DNA of 64,000 nucleotides, from assembly GCF_014117265.1 (NCBI RefSeq), contig NZ_CP059833.1:1953069-2017068 (forward strand), given 5' to 3'. Position numbers and translations under genes: made by a program. This document shows, piece after piece, positions 34,302-43,285 of the stretch. Numbering within the stretch: the stretch's first letter is position 1; the number at the start of each line of letters is the position of its first letter. Under the pieces are notes generated by a model, which worked only from the letters and a program-made list of their open reading frames with translations, made no database searches and was not told the DNA's origin. This DNA comes from Corynebacterium hindlerae (lineage in GTDB: Bacteria; Actinomycetota; Actinomycetes; Mycobacteriales; Mycobacteriaceae).

Positions 34302-35159
34302 CTATTGCGCGCAGCAGTTGTCGCGTGCGTGAGCTGCGCGTGCGTGTACTACGCGTCCTCGACGCCATCCGATGAAGCGGCAGACCAGGTAGATGGCGAA
34401 AGAAATTGAGGTGACGAACACGCTCACTGGGAGTCCAGGGGCGAGGGATAAGACGAGGCCTCCCACGGCTGCGGTTTCTGCGAAAATCAGGGACCAGACG
34501 ACGGCCATGATGGGGTTGGAGGTGATTTGTACGGCTGCAGCGCCGGGTGTGATGAGCAGGGCCATCACAAGCAGCGCGCCCACGATTTGCACTGATTGAG
34601 CTGCCGTGAGCCCCACCAGCACTGCGAAGAGGATCGCGACCCAACGTATGTTAATTCCTGAGGCTGCGGCGATCACAGGGTCTGCGGAGGCGAAGAGGAG
34701 CGGTCTCCAGAGGATCACTACGGTGAGGACTACGACGAGTACGACGCCGGTGAGCAGCCACAGGGAACTACCGGACACTCCCACGATTTGTCCGGTGAGC
34801 AGTGAGAATGCTGTGGATGATTTGCCGGGGTATAGGTGGATGAACAGCACGGATAAGCCCATGCCGAAGCTCATGACTACGCCGACGGCGCTGTCTTGTT
34901 GCGTCATACCGAGGAGGGCGAGGACGATGGCTGCGATGACGGATCCGACGACCGCACCGATTCCGACGTTGAGTCCGAAGAGCAAAGCAGCTGCCGCGCC
35001 CATGAGTGCGAGTTCCGAGGTGCCGTGTACTGAAAACGACATTTGGCGCAGCACGATGAGTGGGGCCATGATGCCGGAGACGATGCCGAGCAGCGCGGAG
35101 GCGATGAGGGCGGTCTGGACGAATTCGACGTTCAGGAGGGTGAGGGTTTCTTGGAGCAC
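34302..35159 (-). CDS. znuB: Zinc/manganese ABC transporter permease
   Basis: Membrane channel of the ABC-3 family for Zn or Mn uptake. The 285 residues have about eight membrane segments; VQTALIASALLGIVSGIMAPLIVLRQMSFSVHGTSELALMG and GLTAAQSVQIVGALLVMALLITPGAAA are typical. It follows the ATPase gene by two bases. The His-rich binding protein in the same operon favours zinc. Confidence 0.92.
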   Translation of the reverse strand: MLQETLTLLNVEFVQTALIASALLGIVSGIMAPLIVLRQMSFSVHGTSELALMGAAAALLFGLNVGIGAVVGSVIAAIVLALLGMTQQDSAVGVVMSFGMGLSVLFIHLYPGKSSTAFSLLTGQIVGVSGSSLWLLTGVVLVVVLTVVILWRPLLFASADPVIAAASGINIRWVAILFAVLVGLTAAQSVQIVGALLVMALLITPGAAAVQITSNPIMAVVWSLIFAETAAVGGLVLSLAPGLPVSVFVTSISFAIYLVCRFIGWRRGRVVHARAAHARDNCCAQ

Positions 35160-35161
35160 GG

Positions 35162-35863
35162 TTACACCACAATCAGTCGGCCGTCGATGTTGACCACATC
35201 AACGCGGGTTCGGTAGAGCTCGGAGAGGACGTCGGAGCGCATGACTTCGTGGACTTCGCCGATCATGTGTCCGTAAGGTGCCAGGTAGAGCACCCGGTTG
35301 ACCACGTTGAGGATCGGGTTGATGCCATGGGTGACGAACAGGATGGCAGTGTCGTGGTCGCGGCGTCGCTTGTCCAGGCGCGCCACAGTACGCTGTTGCA
35401 CGCCGGGGTCGAGGGAGAGCAGGGGTTCGTCGCAAAGCAGCAGCTTCGGGTCGTTGGCGAAGGCTTGCGCTTGCCGGACGAGTTGCTGCTGGCCACCGGA
35501 CAGCTTCCCGACGCGCCGTTCTGCCAAATCCTCCGCACCTACCTCGCGGAGTAGGTTAAGCACGGCGCTTTTCGACGCCCGTCGCCCCCGAATCACACCG
35601 TGCGCCAGCGATAACCCCACGAGGTCTTTCGCGCGCATAGGCAGATCCATCGGGAACATGCGTTGTTGCGGGATGAATCCGATGTCGGGAGTGGCTTCAA
35701 TGGTTCCTGCGGTGAGTTTTCGGGTCCCGAGGATGGCGTGGAGCATCGTGGATTTTCCGGCGCCATTAGGACCAAGAACCGCGATGAATTCGCCCGGCTC
35801 GACCTGCATGTTGAGGTCGTGCCAGAGCGGATCCACCGCGGCATTGTTGACCTGAAGGATCAC
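35162..35863 (-). CDS. znuC: Zinc/manganese ABC transporter ATP-binding protein
   Basis: ATPase of the importer. Walker A GPNGAGKST, signature LSGGQQQLVRQAQAF and Walker B LLLCDEPLLSLD are all present. The reading frame runs 63 codons further upstream into the binding-protein gene, but the ABC domain begins at the GTG at 35863, four bases after that gene's stop, giving 233 residues. No Shine-Dalgarno is seen; translation is probably coupled. Confidence 0.9.
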   Translation of the reverse strand: MILQVNNAAVDPLWHDLNMQVEPGEFIAVLGPNGAGKSTMLHAILGTRKLTAGTIEATPDIGFIPQQRMFPMDLPMRAKDLVGLSLAHGVIRGRRASKSAVLNLLREVGAEDLAERRVGKLSGGQQQLVRQAQAFANDPKLLLCDEPLLSLDPGVQQRTVARLDKRRRDHDTAILFVTHGINPILNVVNRVLYLAPYGHMIGEVHEVMRSDVLSELYRTRVDVVNIDGRLIVV

Positions 35864-35867
35864 GGTA

Positions 35868-36890
35868 CTAGTGGTTGTGTCCGATGTGCTCGGTAGCCTT
35901 TTCGAAGTCAGAGATTGCCCGGTCGAACTCGGTGAAGAAGTTGGTGCCCTTTTCTGGGGTTTCGTTAACTTCAACCACCGGGATGTTCTTCGCCTCAGCA
36001 GCCTCGCGAATGCGGGTGGAGTATGGGGTCTTGGTTTGTGGGGTGTCCACAAGCAGCTGGACCTCGCCGCTGTTGACCATCTCGAGCATTGCGTTCAGCT
36101 CAGCAGCGGAAGGCTCTGCTTCGCTCAGCGTGGTAGCGCGGTAGTCAGCTGGGGTCACGTCAGTCATGTGCGTGTGCGCCAGGATGTGGTCAGCGATCGG
36201 GTGGGTCTGGGCAACCTTAGCCTCTGGGAGGGCGTGGATACGAGAATCGAGCGCCTTGATCTTTTGCTTCGCGGCGTCCAGGTTGACCTTGACCTCAGGG
36301 TTCAGCTTCTGGATCTGCTTCGCCGTATCCTCGGCGACCTGCGTTAGTGCAGAAGTGTTGTACCAGACGTGCTCATTCTCCTCAGCACCTGCTGCGCCGT
36401 GGTTGTGGCCCTCGTGGCCATGATCGTGGCCCTCATGGCCGTGATTGTGGTCGTGAGCTTCCTCGGTGGCCTTGGCTTCTGCGGTGCCGTGATCGTGACC
36501 CTCGTGGCCGTGATCGTGGTCGTGCTCAGTGAGCTCAAGTGCGTGGATGACCTTGCCCTTGTCTACTGCGGAGTAGAGCCAGGAGTCATATCCGCCGCCA
36601 CCTACGACGATGATGTCAGCCTTCTCGGCTTTCGCCATGTCCTTGGCGGTTGGTTCAAAGGAGTGTGGGTCCATGTCGTTGCCGGTGACGATCGCGGAGA
36701 TTTCGACACGATCGTCGTCAGTGACGGTGTCAACGACATCGGCCCATACCTGGGTGGATGCGACGATGGAGATCTTATCGTTTTCGGTCTTGTTTTCGTC
36801 GGATGAGCAGGATGCCATGCCCAGTGCTGCACCGACGGCAGCGACGGTAGCGACGGCAGTCTTCAAGGTTTTAGGCACACTGAACTTCAT
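35868..36890 (-). CDS. znuA: Zinc-type ABC transporter substrate-binding lipoprotein
   Basis: Cluster A-I metal-binding protein that feeds the ZnuBC-type importer. The lipoprotein signal ends in MASC (Cys28). The first metal ligand is in DMDPHSFEP (His76). Residues 123-164 form a flexible loop with 15 His, made of repeats such as HGHEGHDHG, a feature of zinc-type rather than manganese-type proteins. Further ligands are expected at HVWYN and near QTHPIADHILAHTH. Length 340. The ATG lacks a Shine-Dalgarno and a -10 like TTTTAT lies six bases upstream. In C. glutamicum the gene in this position belongs to the Zur regulon. Confidence 0.92.
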   Translation of the reverse strand: MKFSVPKTLKTAVATVAAVGAALGMASCSSDENKTENDKISIVASTQVWADVVDTVTDDDRVEISAIVTGNDMDPHSFEPTAKDMAKAEKADIIVVGGGGYDSWLYSAVDKGKVIHALELTEHDHDHGHEGHDHGTAEAKATEEAHDHNHGHEGHDHGHEGHNHGAAGAEENEHVWYNTSALTQVAEDTAKQIQKLNPEVKVNLDAAKQKIKALDSRIHALPEAKVAQTHPIADHILAHTHMTDVTPADYRATTLSEAEPSAAELNAMLEMVNSGEVQLLVDTPQTKTPYSTRIREAAEAKNIPVVEVNETPEKGTNFFTEFDRAISDFEKATEHIGHNH

Positions 36891-36936
36891 GGTTATATAA
36901 AACGTTTATTGAATAAGTTTGTCAAATGGAAATGAC

Positions 36937-36956
36937 TGAAAATGATACGGAGTTTA
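36937..36956. promoter_or_regulatory. Degenerate Zur-like box upstream of znuA
   Basis: TGAAAATGAT is an exact half of the actinobacterial Zur palindrome; the other half (ACGGAGTTTA) is poorly conserved. It is about 50 bases upstream of znuA, next to TTGACA on the - strand. Confidence 0.45.
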
Positions 36957-37042
36957 CTCTTATTTTTGCAGCTAGCGCCCGTATTTTAAGGGTTTAGGGA
37001 GTTGGGCTAAGGAGCACCCCCTAATAGTGATACTGTTTTCTC

Positions 37043-38107
37043 ATGGCGAAACGGAAAACAACCAGGAGCACGTTGGCCTCGCTGGCAGCTGAGCTAGGGG
37101 TATCGCGCACTACCGTTTCCAACGCCTACAATCGGCCCGATCAGTTATCCTCCGCGCTGCGAGAACGAATTCTCGCTGCCGCTACGCAGAGGGGGTACCC
37201 CGGACCCAACCCCGCCGCTAGGTCGTTGCGAACCCGGAAGACCGGCACGATCGGGGTGCTGTTCACGGATCACTTGTCCTACGCCTTTGAAGATCTTGCC
37301 TCGGTGGATTTTTTGGCCGGGATGGCGGAGGCATCTCATGGCAGCCACACGTCGCTAACCCTCATCCCTGCAGGTCCTGGCGGTACGGTGGATCCCCAAG
37401 CCTTGGTCGGTCAAGCTGTTGTCGATGGCTTCGTGGTTTACTCGGTAGCGGCCGATGATCCGTATTTAGAAGCAGCGGTATCCCGGCATGTTCCGGTCGT
37501 GGTGGTGGATCAGCCTACAACCACGCAGCTCCCCTGGGTAGGAATTGACGACTATCACGCCATCGCCCCTGCGGCGGCAGCGTTGCTGGAAGCTGGGCAC
37601 CGCGATATTGGAATTCTCTGCATTCGCCTGGATCGCATCCCCAACAATGGGTTCGTGGATCCGGAGAGGTTGGCGTCGGCAAGCTTGCATGTGCAGCAAG
37701 CGCGCGTGCAGGGGGCGCTGGCCGTGCTGGTCGACGGTGGCATTGACCCGCGCAGCGTCCCGATCGTGGAGCGACACATCAATGACCGCTCAAACAACAT
37801 TGACGCTGCTCGTGAGCTGCTGGAAACGCACCCGCACCTCACTGCGGTGCTGTGTACGACTGACTCGATGGCGCTCGGGGTCCTGGAGCTGCGCCCAGAC
37901 ATATCGGTCACCGGTTTCGATGGCATCTCCACCGCACTCAGCCGCAACCTCGCCACGGTCATCCAGCCGAACCGCGAAAAGGGCATCACGGCTGGTCGCA
38001 TGCTCGCCACGCTTATCGACGCCCACCTGAACGACACCCCCGTGGCCGCACCGCGGACCGTCTTGCCTACCAGCTACAACCCAGGGGCTACCGTGCGGCG
38101 CATCTGA
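37043..38107 (+). CDS. ipsA: LacI-family transcriptional regulator, IpsA-like
   Basis: DNA-binding repressor/activator with an N-terminal helix-turn-helix (about 9-60; TLASLAAELGVSRTTVSNAYNRPDQLS) and a periplasmic-binding-type effector domain (about 68-345). In C. glutamicum the LacI regulator next to otsB is IpsA, an activator of inositol-derived lipid synthesis that senses inositol. The same position between the zinc transporter and otsB supports that name; sequence alone gives only LacI family. Its last 34 bases overlap the end of otsB, a convergent arrangement. No Shine-Dalgarno is obvious upstream of the ATG. Confidence 0.82.
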   Translation: MAKRKTTRSTLASLAAELGVSRTTVSNAYNRPDQLSSALRERILAAATQRGYPGPNPAARSLRTRKTGTIGVLFTDHLSYAFEDLASVDFLAGMAEASHGSHTSLTLIPAGPGGTVDPQALVGQAVVDGFVVYSVAADDPYLEAAVSRHVPVVVVDQPTTTQLPWVGIDDYHAIAPAAAALLEAGHRDIGILCIRLDRIPNNGFVDPERLASASLHVQQARVQGALAVLVDGGIDPRSVPIVERHINDRSNNIDAARELLETHPHLTAVLCTTDSMALGVLELRPDISVTGFDGISTALSRNLATVIQPNREKGITAGRMLATLIDAHLNDTPVAAPRTVLPTSYNPGATVRRI

Positions 38108-38832
38108 AGTAGTTCACTAAGAACCGCTTCCACCTCGGCCAGGCCCGCGACTCGTACATGCGCGCAGGTCTCCCCATCGCCCACCCTAATTCCCAGGTCA
38201 TTGGGGCCAAGCGCCCGCATCCCGTTTTCGTCGGTGACATCGTCGCCAAGGAACACCACCGAATCAGCCTGGTAGGCCTCGCGAGCCTGGGCAATCCAGG
38301 TTCCCTTCGTTACGTCGAGGACGGAAAACTCCTCAATGCACTTGCCCTGCGTGAGGTGAATCCCTTCCCGCATGAGAGCGCGGGCTGCGGTGATCAGCTC
38401 TTCGTGAAGCTCAGGGGCCACCATCCGGTAATGCAGGACCCGGTGAACCGGCTTGTGTTCAATGAATGCCCCCTCCACGTCGGCCACGAGTCCCTCTAAT
38501 TCGGTTGTGAGGTGCTCGAGGAGTGCCTGTTGGGCGTCAGTAAGCGTGAGGCCCTCAGCGCCGTGACTGCCCACCAGCCGGACGCTGCCCACATCGCCGG
38601 CCACCTCCGCCAGTCCCGCGAGATGCCGCCCGGAAAGGATGACCGAGTGCGTGTTCGGCAGCCCATCCAATTCCCGAAGTGCAGCAATAGCAGCATGGTT
38701 GACCGGCACCTTTGAGGCGTCGGTAGCGAACCCAGCCAGCGTCCCATCAAAATCGGACACCACCAGGAGGGTATGTGCCGAGGCGACACGGCTCAGGGCA
38801 GAAGTGATATCAGTGGGCGAAGCGAAATCCAT
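38074..38832 (-). CDS. otsB: Trehalose-6-phosphate phosphatase
   Basis: Removes the phosphate of trehalose-6-phosphate made by OtsA. HAD-family motif I is VVSDFDGTLAGF, motif II lies in HSVILSGRHL, and motif IV is VVFLGDDVTDENG. The ATG at 38832 (252 residues) has TAGATT seven bases upstream and no Shine-Dalgarno, so it may be leaderless; a GTG 12 codons earlier is an alternative that would overlap the preceding gene. It closes the otsA operon and overlaps ipsA by 34 bases at the 3' end. Confidence 0.93.
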   Translation of the reverse strand: MDFASPTDITSALSRVASAHTLLVVSDFDGTLAGFATDASKVPVNHAAIAALRELDGLPNTHSVILSGRHLAGLAEVAGDVGSVRLVGSHGAEGLTLTDAQQALLEHLTTELEGLVADVEGAFIEHKPVHRVLHYRMVAPELHEELITAARALMREGIHLTQGKCIEEFSVLDVTKGTWIAQAREAYQADSVVFLGDDVTDENGMRALGPNDLGIRVGDGETCAHVRVAGLAEVEAVLSELLQMRRTVAPGL

Positions 38833-38842
38833 ACCCACAAAT

Positions 38843-39274
38843 CTAGTGCGAAGCCACCAATCGGACACCTGGTGGATCCAACTCGCCGACCTTAGTCAGC
38901 ACCATCTCATCCTCGGAGCGCCTGACCTTGAAGTCTCCCTGCAGAATTGTGGTCAGTTCCTGGTGGTAGAACTGCTGCGGACCCACGCAGTCCGCGACGT
39001 CAAACTGCATGTCCCTAAACTGTGCGCGTTCTGGCTCATCGACGGACGGGGAGAACTGCACCATCCCCTGGAACTGACTACAGCCAGTGTTACCCGTCAC
39101 CGTGGAATTACCGAACACCATGAACGCTGGGTTCGGAGGCTCCGAAGGGGTCTCCGGATTGATATAGATGTTCGTGATCTGCCACGTGGTGGACATCGGC
39201 GTCTCCGATGTAGCACAACCCGTGACGGTAGCTGCACACAACAATGCCGCGGAAGCTAGTAGCGCACGGTTCAT
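38843..39274 (-). CDS. META-domain-like lipoprotein in the trehalose operon
   Basis: A 143-residue lipoprotein (signal ending in TVTGC, Cys about 20) with a single domain of strands: [51 protein letters not shown]. The Gly-Cys-X-X-Phe-X-Gly core resembles META/HslJ proteins. Role unknown; its place between otsA and otsB is shared with C. glutamicum as far as I recall, so it may serve the envelope or osmotic response. GGAGGC precedes the ATG by six bases; the start overlaps the otsA stop (ATGA). Confidence 0.7.
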   Translation of the reverse strand: MNRALLASAALLCAATVTGCATSETPMSTTWQITNIYINPETPSEPPNPAFMVFGNSTVTGNTGCSQFQGMVQFSPSVDEPERAQFRDMQFDVADCVGPQQFYHQELTTILQGDFKVRRSEDEMVLTKVGELDPPGVRLVASH

Positions 39275-40695
39275 CGTTTCGCCTCCAAAGAACGCAGGAA
39301 ACTCGATGCCCACAAATGCACATCGTGCTCCATCACCTGGACGTGAAGATGCTCCATCCGGCTGCGTGCTTCTGGCGCGCCGGTGGAAACGTCATTAATG
39401 GCGGTCAGGAGCTGGCGTTTAATGGATTCGATGTCGTACGGGTTGGTGAGGTAGGCGTCGGTAAGCTCGACTGCGGCGCCGGCGAACTCACTGAGCACCA
39501 GCGCGCCGTCGTCCTCGTGGCACGCCACATACTCCTTCGCCACCAGATTCATGCCGTCCTTGAACGGGGTGACCAGCATGACATCCGCTGCCGCGTAGTA
39601 CGCCATCAGCACGTCCTTAGGGATGCTGCGGTGAATATAGTGCACCACCGGGGCACCCACTTCGCCATAAAGCCCATTGATGCGGCCCACGGCAGCTTCG
39701 ACCTCGGTGCGGGTCTTTTGGTAATGTTCGATACGCTCCCGCGAAGGCGTCGCGATCTGCACAAACACCACGTCCTGCGGCTGGACCGCGTCGCTGGCGA
39801 GCAACTCCTCAAACGCCATCAGACGCTGCAAAATGCCCTTGGTGTAGTCCAACCGATCCACGCCCAAAATCAGCGTCTTATCGCCGAGCAGCTCCCGCAG
39901 GTTAGTCGGCTGCTTGGCCATCGCGGCCACCGTGCGGGAATCAATGGAAATAGGGAAGGCTGCCACCCCGACCGTGCGACCATCCGGCGCCTGCACCGTA
40001 GCGGTCACTTCGCGTATCGACGCCGTCCCCGCAATCTCCAGCGCATCAGGCTGCCCGATGTGAGAACCTGCCGTCCCGGCAATCTGGCGAGAAAGCGCCA
40101 GGAAATTCTCTGCATTAGCAATGCTGTGGAACCCAATGAGATCCGCACCTAGCAGGCCACGCATGATCTCCTCACGCCACGGCAACTGGCGGAACAGTTC
40201 CGCGCCGGGGAAAGGAATGTGGAGGAAAAACCCGATGGTGAGATCGGGACGGATCTGTCGCAGAATTCCCGGGACCAACTGCAGCTGGTAATCCTGGACC
40301 CACACTGTGGCACCCTGGTCGGCGACGGTGCTGACAGCCTCAGCGAATTTCAGATTAACCTCGCGATACGTCTCCCACCAGGTGCGATGAAACTCTGGTG
40401 GCACAATGAGGTCGTGGTAGAGGGGCCACAGCGTGGCGTTAGAAAACCCTTCGTAGAACTCTTCGTAGTCCTGTTGGGTGAGCTGAACCGGATGGAGCAA
40501 GATGCCATCATCCGTGTGGAAAGGCTCCGGGCATTGGTCCGGAACGCCCGGCCAACCTACCCAGCAGCCCTGCTGCTCGGCGAGCACCGGGCTCAGCGCG
40601 GTGACCAGGCCACCGGGGCTGGGCTGCCAGTTGCCCTCGCTATCAAGATCAACTGGGAGCCGATTAGCGACGACAACAAAGCTGTTTCCACTCAT
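39271..40695 (-). CDS. otsA: Trehalose-6-phosphate synthase
   Basis: Joins UDP-glucose and glucose-6-phosphate to trehalose-6-phosphate, needed for osmoprotection and as a building block of mycolate-bearing trehalose lipids. It is a GT20 glycosyltransferase: [12 protein letters not shown] at the N-terminus, [30 protein letters not shown], and the donor site [21 protein letters not shown] and [12 protein letters not shown]. Length 474. It overlaps the lipoprotein gene by four bases and follows the histone-like gene by eight. Confidence 0.96.
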   Translation of the reverse strand: MSGNSFVVVANRLPVDLDSEGNWQPSPGGLVTALSPVLAEQQGCWVGWPGVPDQCPEPFHTDDGILLHPVQLTQQDYEEFYEGFSNATLWPLYHDLIVPPEFHRTWWETYREVNLKFAEAVSTVADQGATVWVQDYQLQLVPGILRQIRPDLTIGFFLHIPFPGAELFRQLPWREEIMRGLLGADLIGFHSIANAENFLALSRQIAGTAGSHIGQPDALEIAGTASIREVTATVQAPDGRTVGVAAFPISIDSRTVAAMAKQPTNLRELLGDKTLILGVDRLDYTKGILQRLMAFEELLASDAVQPQDVVFVQIATPSRERIEHYQKTRTEVEAAVGRINGLYGEVGAPVVHYIHRSIPKDVLMAYYAAADVMLVTPFKDGMNLVAKEYVACHEDDGALVLSEFAGAAVELTDAYLTNPYDIESIKRQLLTAINDVSTGAPEARSRMEHLHVQVMEHDVHLWASSFLRSLEAKR

Positions 40696-40703
40696 AAAGA
40701 ATC

Positions 40704-41066
40704 TTAGGCCTTCTTGGTGGCTTTCTTAGTCGCCTTCTTCGTAGCCTTCTTGGTGGCTTTCTTAGTCGCCTTCTTTGTGGCTTTCTTCGTGGCCTTCTTG
40801 GCCGTCTTCTTGGCAGCCTTGGTGGTTGCCTTCTTACGCGTGCGCTTCGTGGCCTTCTTCGGAGCAGCTTCTTCGAACTCGGCGGCGACCTTCCGGTGGA
40901 TGAGACCCTCAGGCTCAACGCCCAACATGCAGGCCAGCGTCACGGCGTCCAGGAAATCAGTAGCGTACGTTGCTACGATGCGCCGAGCGGCGAGAGCCGT
41001 CTCCTCCTCAAGCGCAACCATAGAGTCAGTGGCAGCGGAGCGGGTGTCAGTCACCTTGGGTGGCAA
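40704..41066 (-). CDS. Lysine-rich histone H1-like protein
   Basis: A 120-residue protein. Residues 1-65 form an acidic/neutral helical domain ([46 protein letters not shown]), and the C-terminal 50 residues are a repeat of KKAT/KKA units like the tail of histone H1 and mycobacterial HupB. It may bind DNA or be a regulator. The start is TTG with AGGAGG four bases upstream, a strong Shine-Dalgarno rescuing a weak codon. Placed eight bases before otsA, so probably cotranscribed with the trehalose genes. Confidence 0.75.
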   Translation of the reverse strand: MPPKVTDTRSAATDSMVALEEETALAARRIVATYATDFLDAVTLACMLGVEPEGLIHRKVAAEFEEAAPKKATKRTRKKATTKAAKKTAKKATKKATKKATKKATKKATKKATKKATKKA

Positions 41067-41125
41067 GGATCCTCCTGAAAATCAAAGCTATCTGGACACG
41101 TAGACACCCCATTCTACGCTAATCC

Positions 41126-42601
41126 TCAATTCAATGGCGGGGTGGGCTTGTGAAAGAAGCGCCTACGGGCCCGGAACGCACGGTAAGGGTTGAACGTCGG
41201 TGGCCTGCGGAGCTTCCGGGCAATCCATTCACCCAACACCACACCCGCGCCCAGGGACGTTGCGATAGCCAAGGCAAGGGCCATGTTGGTAAAGCCCGTA
41301 AGCAGCTGCTCGTTCAAAACGGCATACATGCCGCGATAGATCGCTAATCCGGGCAGCAACGGGGTAATGCCAGACACCGAAACGATCAAAGGGGGAATCA
41401 GGTGTCGGCGGGCGAGCAAGCCACCGGCGAGGCCGATGATGGTGGAGGAGATCCCGATGCCCACCACGGGTCCCACCCCGTTTGGGAGGAGGAGGAAGTA
41501 ATACACCGAGGAGCCTGCTGCCGCGGTGAGTCCTGCGATCCACATCGATTTCCACTCAACGTAGCAAGCCACCGCAAAAGCAGCGGAGGCCACCGCGCCT
41601 GAAATGACCTTGACAGTGGCGGACGCAAAATTGGGGGGTGCGTTGGTTTCGATCGGTGGCAGATGAATGCCGAGTGCGGCGGAGACCTGAATGCCGATGG
41701 CGACGCCCGCCACAATACCGCCGGTGACCAGCATCGTTTCAAAGAAGCGGGCGCTCGCTGTCACCGGGGCACCGGTAATGCCATCCTGCAAGGCCTGCAC
41801 CAGAGTAAGGCCTGCCAGCATTACGACGATCCCAGAAGCAATGATCTGCGAGGGAGCCAAGCTGAATCCCTGATTAACTGCGATGATGTAGGCCAATGCG
41901 GCCGGCACGGTGGCCACGAACCCGCCATAAATGTTTTGGAAGAACGGTGGCAAGTTCTGCTTGTCCAACAGCTCACTTCCAAGCATGATGATCGCAGCAG
42001 AGATCGACGAGATCGCCGCCACTAGAAAACCACCGCCGAGCAGCACAGCGACGGCAGCTGCCATCACTGCCCACCCCAGCGTGAACCGGAGCAAACGTGC
42101 CTCAGGTTCCGTATTCAGGATCTGGTCGAGGATTTTCTCCGCCATATCGGGCGATGTCGCGCCGGCCTGAATCGAACGGATCAACCGGTCAACTTCGGCG
42201 AGTTGTCCGAAGTTGGTGCCTAAGCGGTTGACCACGCGGAACACACTCACTGGGGTTTTGAATGTTCCCATGTGGGTGAACAGCGTGATTGTGTTCATCG
42301 TGATGTCCACGTGGGTGTAATGCAGGCCGTATGCACTGGTCACTGCATGGATTTGGGCCTTGGTATCGTTGTTGCCGGTGCCGGAGGAGAGCAGGATGTC
42401 TCCGATTCTGGCGGCGATGTGCATCACGCCAGCCACCTGGCCCGGGTCGGTCAAATCAATGGGGGCCAGTGGGGAAGGGGGTGGAGCTGCTTTAGCAGCG
42501 TCAATCGTTGCGATGCGGCCGTGGCCTCGGAAGAAACTGAACAACGGCTCCACCTTTCCTTTTCGACCACGGACTTTACCTTTTTGTCGCCCATTGCGCA
42601 T
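41126..42601 (-). CDS. thrE: Threonine/serine exporter ThrE
   Basis: Inner-membrane exporter of threonine and serine. The N-terminal domain (TIDAAKAAPPPSPLAPIDLTDPGQVAGVM..AARIGDILLSSGTGNNDTK) is close to C. glutamicum ThrE, and ten membrane segments follow, with IIASGIVVMLAGLTLVQALQDGITGAPVTASARFFETM. The open frame begins before the tRNA, which cannot be part of it. I chose ATG 42601 (491 residues, AAAGG nearby); GTG 42553 would also match the ThrE N-terminus. It is head-to-head with tRNA-Thr, 59 bases apart. Confidence 0.92.
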   Translation of the reverse strand: MRNGRQKGKVRGRKGKVEPLFSFFRGHGRIATIDAAKAAPPPSPLAPIDLTDPGQVAGVMHIAARIGDILLSSGTGNNDTKAQIHAVTSAYGLHYTHVDITMNTITLFTHMGTFKTPVSVFRVVNRLGTNFGQLAEVDRLIRSIQAGATSPDMAEKILDQILNTEPEARLLRFTLGWAVMAAAVAVLLGGGFLVAAISSISAAIIMLGSELLDKQNLPPFFQNIYGGFVATVPAALAYIIAVNQGFSLAPSQIIASGIVVMLAGLTLVQALQDGITGAPVTASARFFETMLVTGGIVAGVAIGIQVSAALGIHLPPIETNAPPNFASATVKVISGAVASAAFAVACYVEWKSMWIAGLTAAAGSSVYYFLLLPNGVGPVVGIGISSTIIGLAGGLLARRHLIPPLIVSVSGITPLLPGLAIYRGMYAVLNEQLLTGFTNMALALAIATSLGAGVVLGEWIARKLRRPPTFNPYRAFRARRRFFHKPTPPLN

Positions 42602-42660
42602 CCGGCCTTTGTTGCAGATGGGTCTATCAGGTAGCATGACTTTTCGTGTCAATGACACGT

Positions 42661-42733
42661 GCTGGAGTGGCGCAATCGGTAGCGCAACGCACTTGTAATG
42701 CGTAGGTTGCGAGTTCAAGTCTCGTCTCCAGCT
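42661..42733 (+). tRNA. tRNA-Thr (anticodon TGT)
   Basis: A complete cloverleaf of 73 bases: acceptor arm GCTGGAG/CTCCAGC, D stem GCGC/GCGC, anticodon stem ACGCA/TGCGT with loop CTTGTAA, T stem GCGAG/CTCGT with TTCAAGT loop, discriminator T. CCA is not encoded. The anticodon TGT reads ACA. The GNAT gene begins after one intervening base. Confidence 0.95.
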
Positions 42734-42734
42734 C

Positions 42735-43208
42735 ATGGAGATTAGGCAGGCTCTGGACACTGACGCCGCTGAACTAGCGAGGATCTTCAATCACACGATT
42801 GAGACCTCCACAGCGTCGTGGTGGACAGAGCCTGTTTCTGTATCGCAGCGTGAGGAATGGCTGGACACCCACGTTGCTTTTGTGGCGGTTGAAGGTGGGG
42901 AGATCCTAGGGTTTGCCGGGTTTGCCCAGTGGCAGGAAAATTCGGGGTTTCGCTACACCGCGGAGGATTCGATTTTCCTCGATCCCAAGGCTGTCGGGCG
43001 GGGGATTGGGTCCGAGTTGCTGCGGACGGTGATCACTGAAGCACGTGCAAGAGGATTTAGGAAGATGGTCGCGGCTATTGATTCACAGAACGAGGCCTCC
43101 ATCGCGCTGCACACCAAGTTCGGATTTGAGCAGGTAGGGCTGCTGCCGGCCGTGGGGCGGAAGTGGGAACAGGATCTTGATCTTACGTTGTGGCTCCTCG
43201 CGCTTTAG
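42735..43208 (+). CDS. GNAT acetyltransferase, phosphinothricin/methionine sulfoximine type
   Basis: A 157-residue acetyl-CoA-dependent N-acetyltransferase. Family features are IRQALDTDAAELARIFNHTIETSTASWW at the start, GFAGFAQW, the acetyl-CoA loop KAVGRGIGSELLRTVI and ASIALHTKFGFEQVGLL, all as in PAT/MnaT enzymes that acetylate phosphinothricin or methionine sulfone/sulfoximine. The ATG is one base after the tRNA-Thr end, with no room for a Shine-Dalgarno outside the tRNA, so the message is probably released by tRNA 3' processing. Real substrate unknown. Confidence 0.88.
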   Translation: MEIRQALDTDAAELARIFNHTIETSTASWWTEPVSVSQREEWLDTHVAFVAVEGGEILGFAGFAQWQENSGFRYTAEDSIFLDPKAVGRGIGSELLRTVITEARARGFRKMVAAIDSQNEASIALHTKFGFEQVGLLPAVGRKWEQDLDLTLWLLAL

Positions 43209-43285
43209 CTGCGAAGGTGGCGATATCAACAACGTGGTACCACACTGGACGGCAGAGACAGTCGCTAACAGGAAGGTACGAAACG

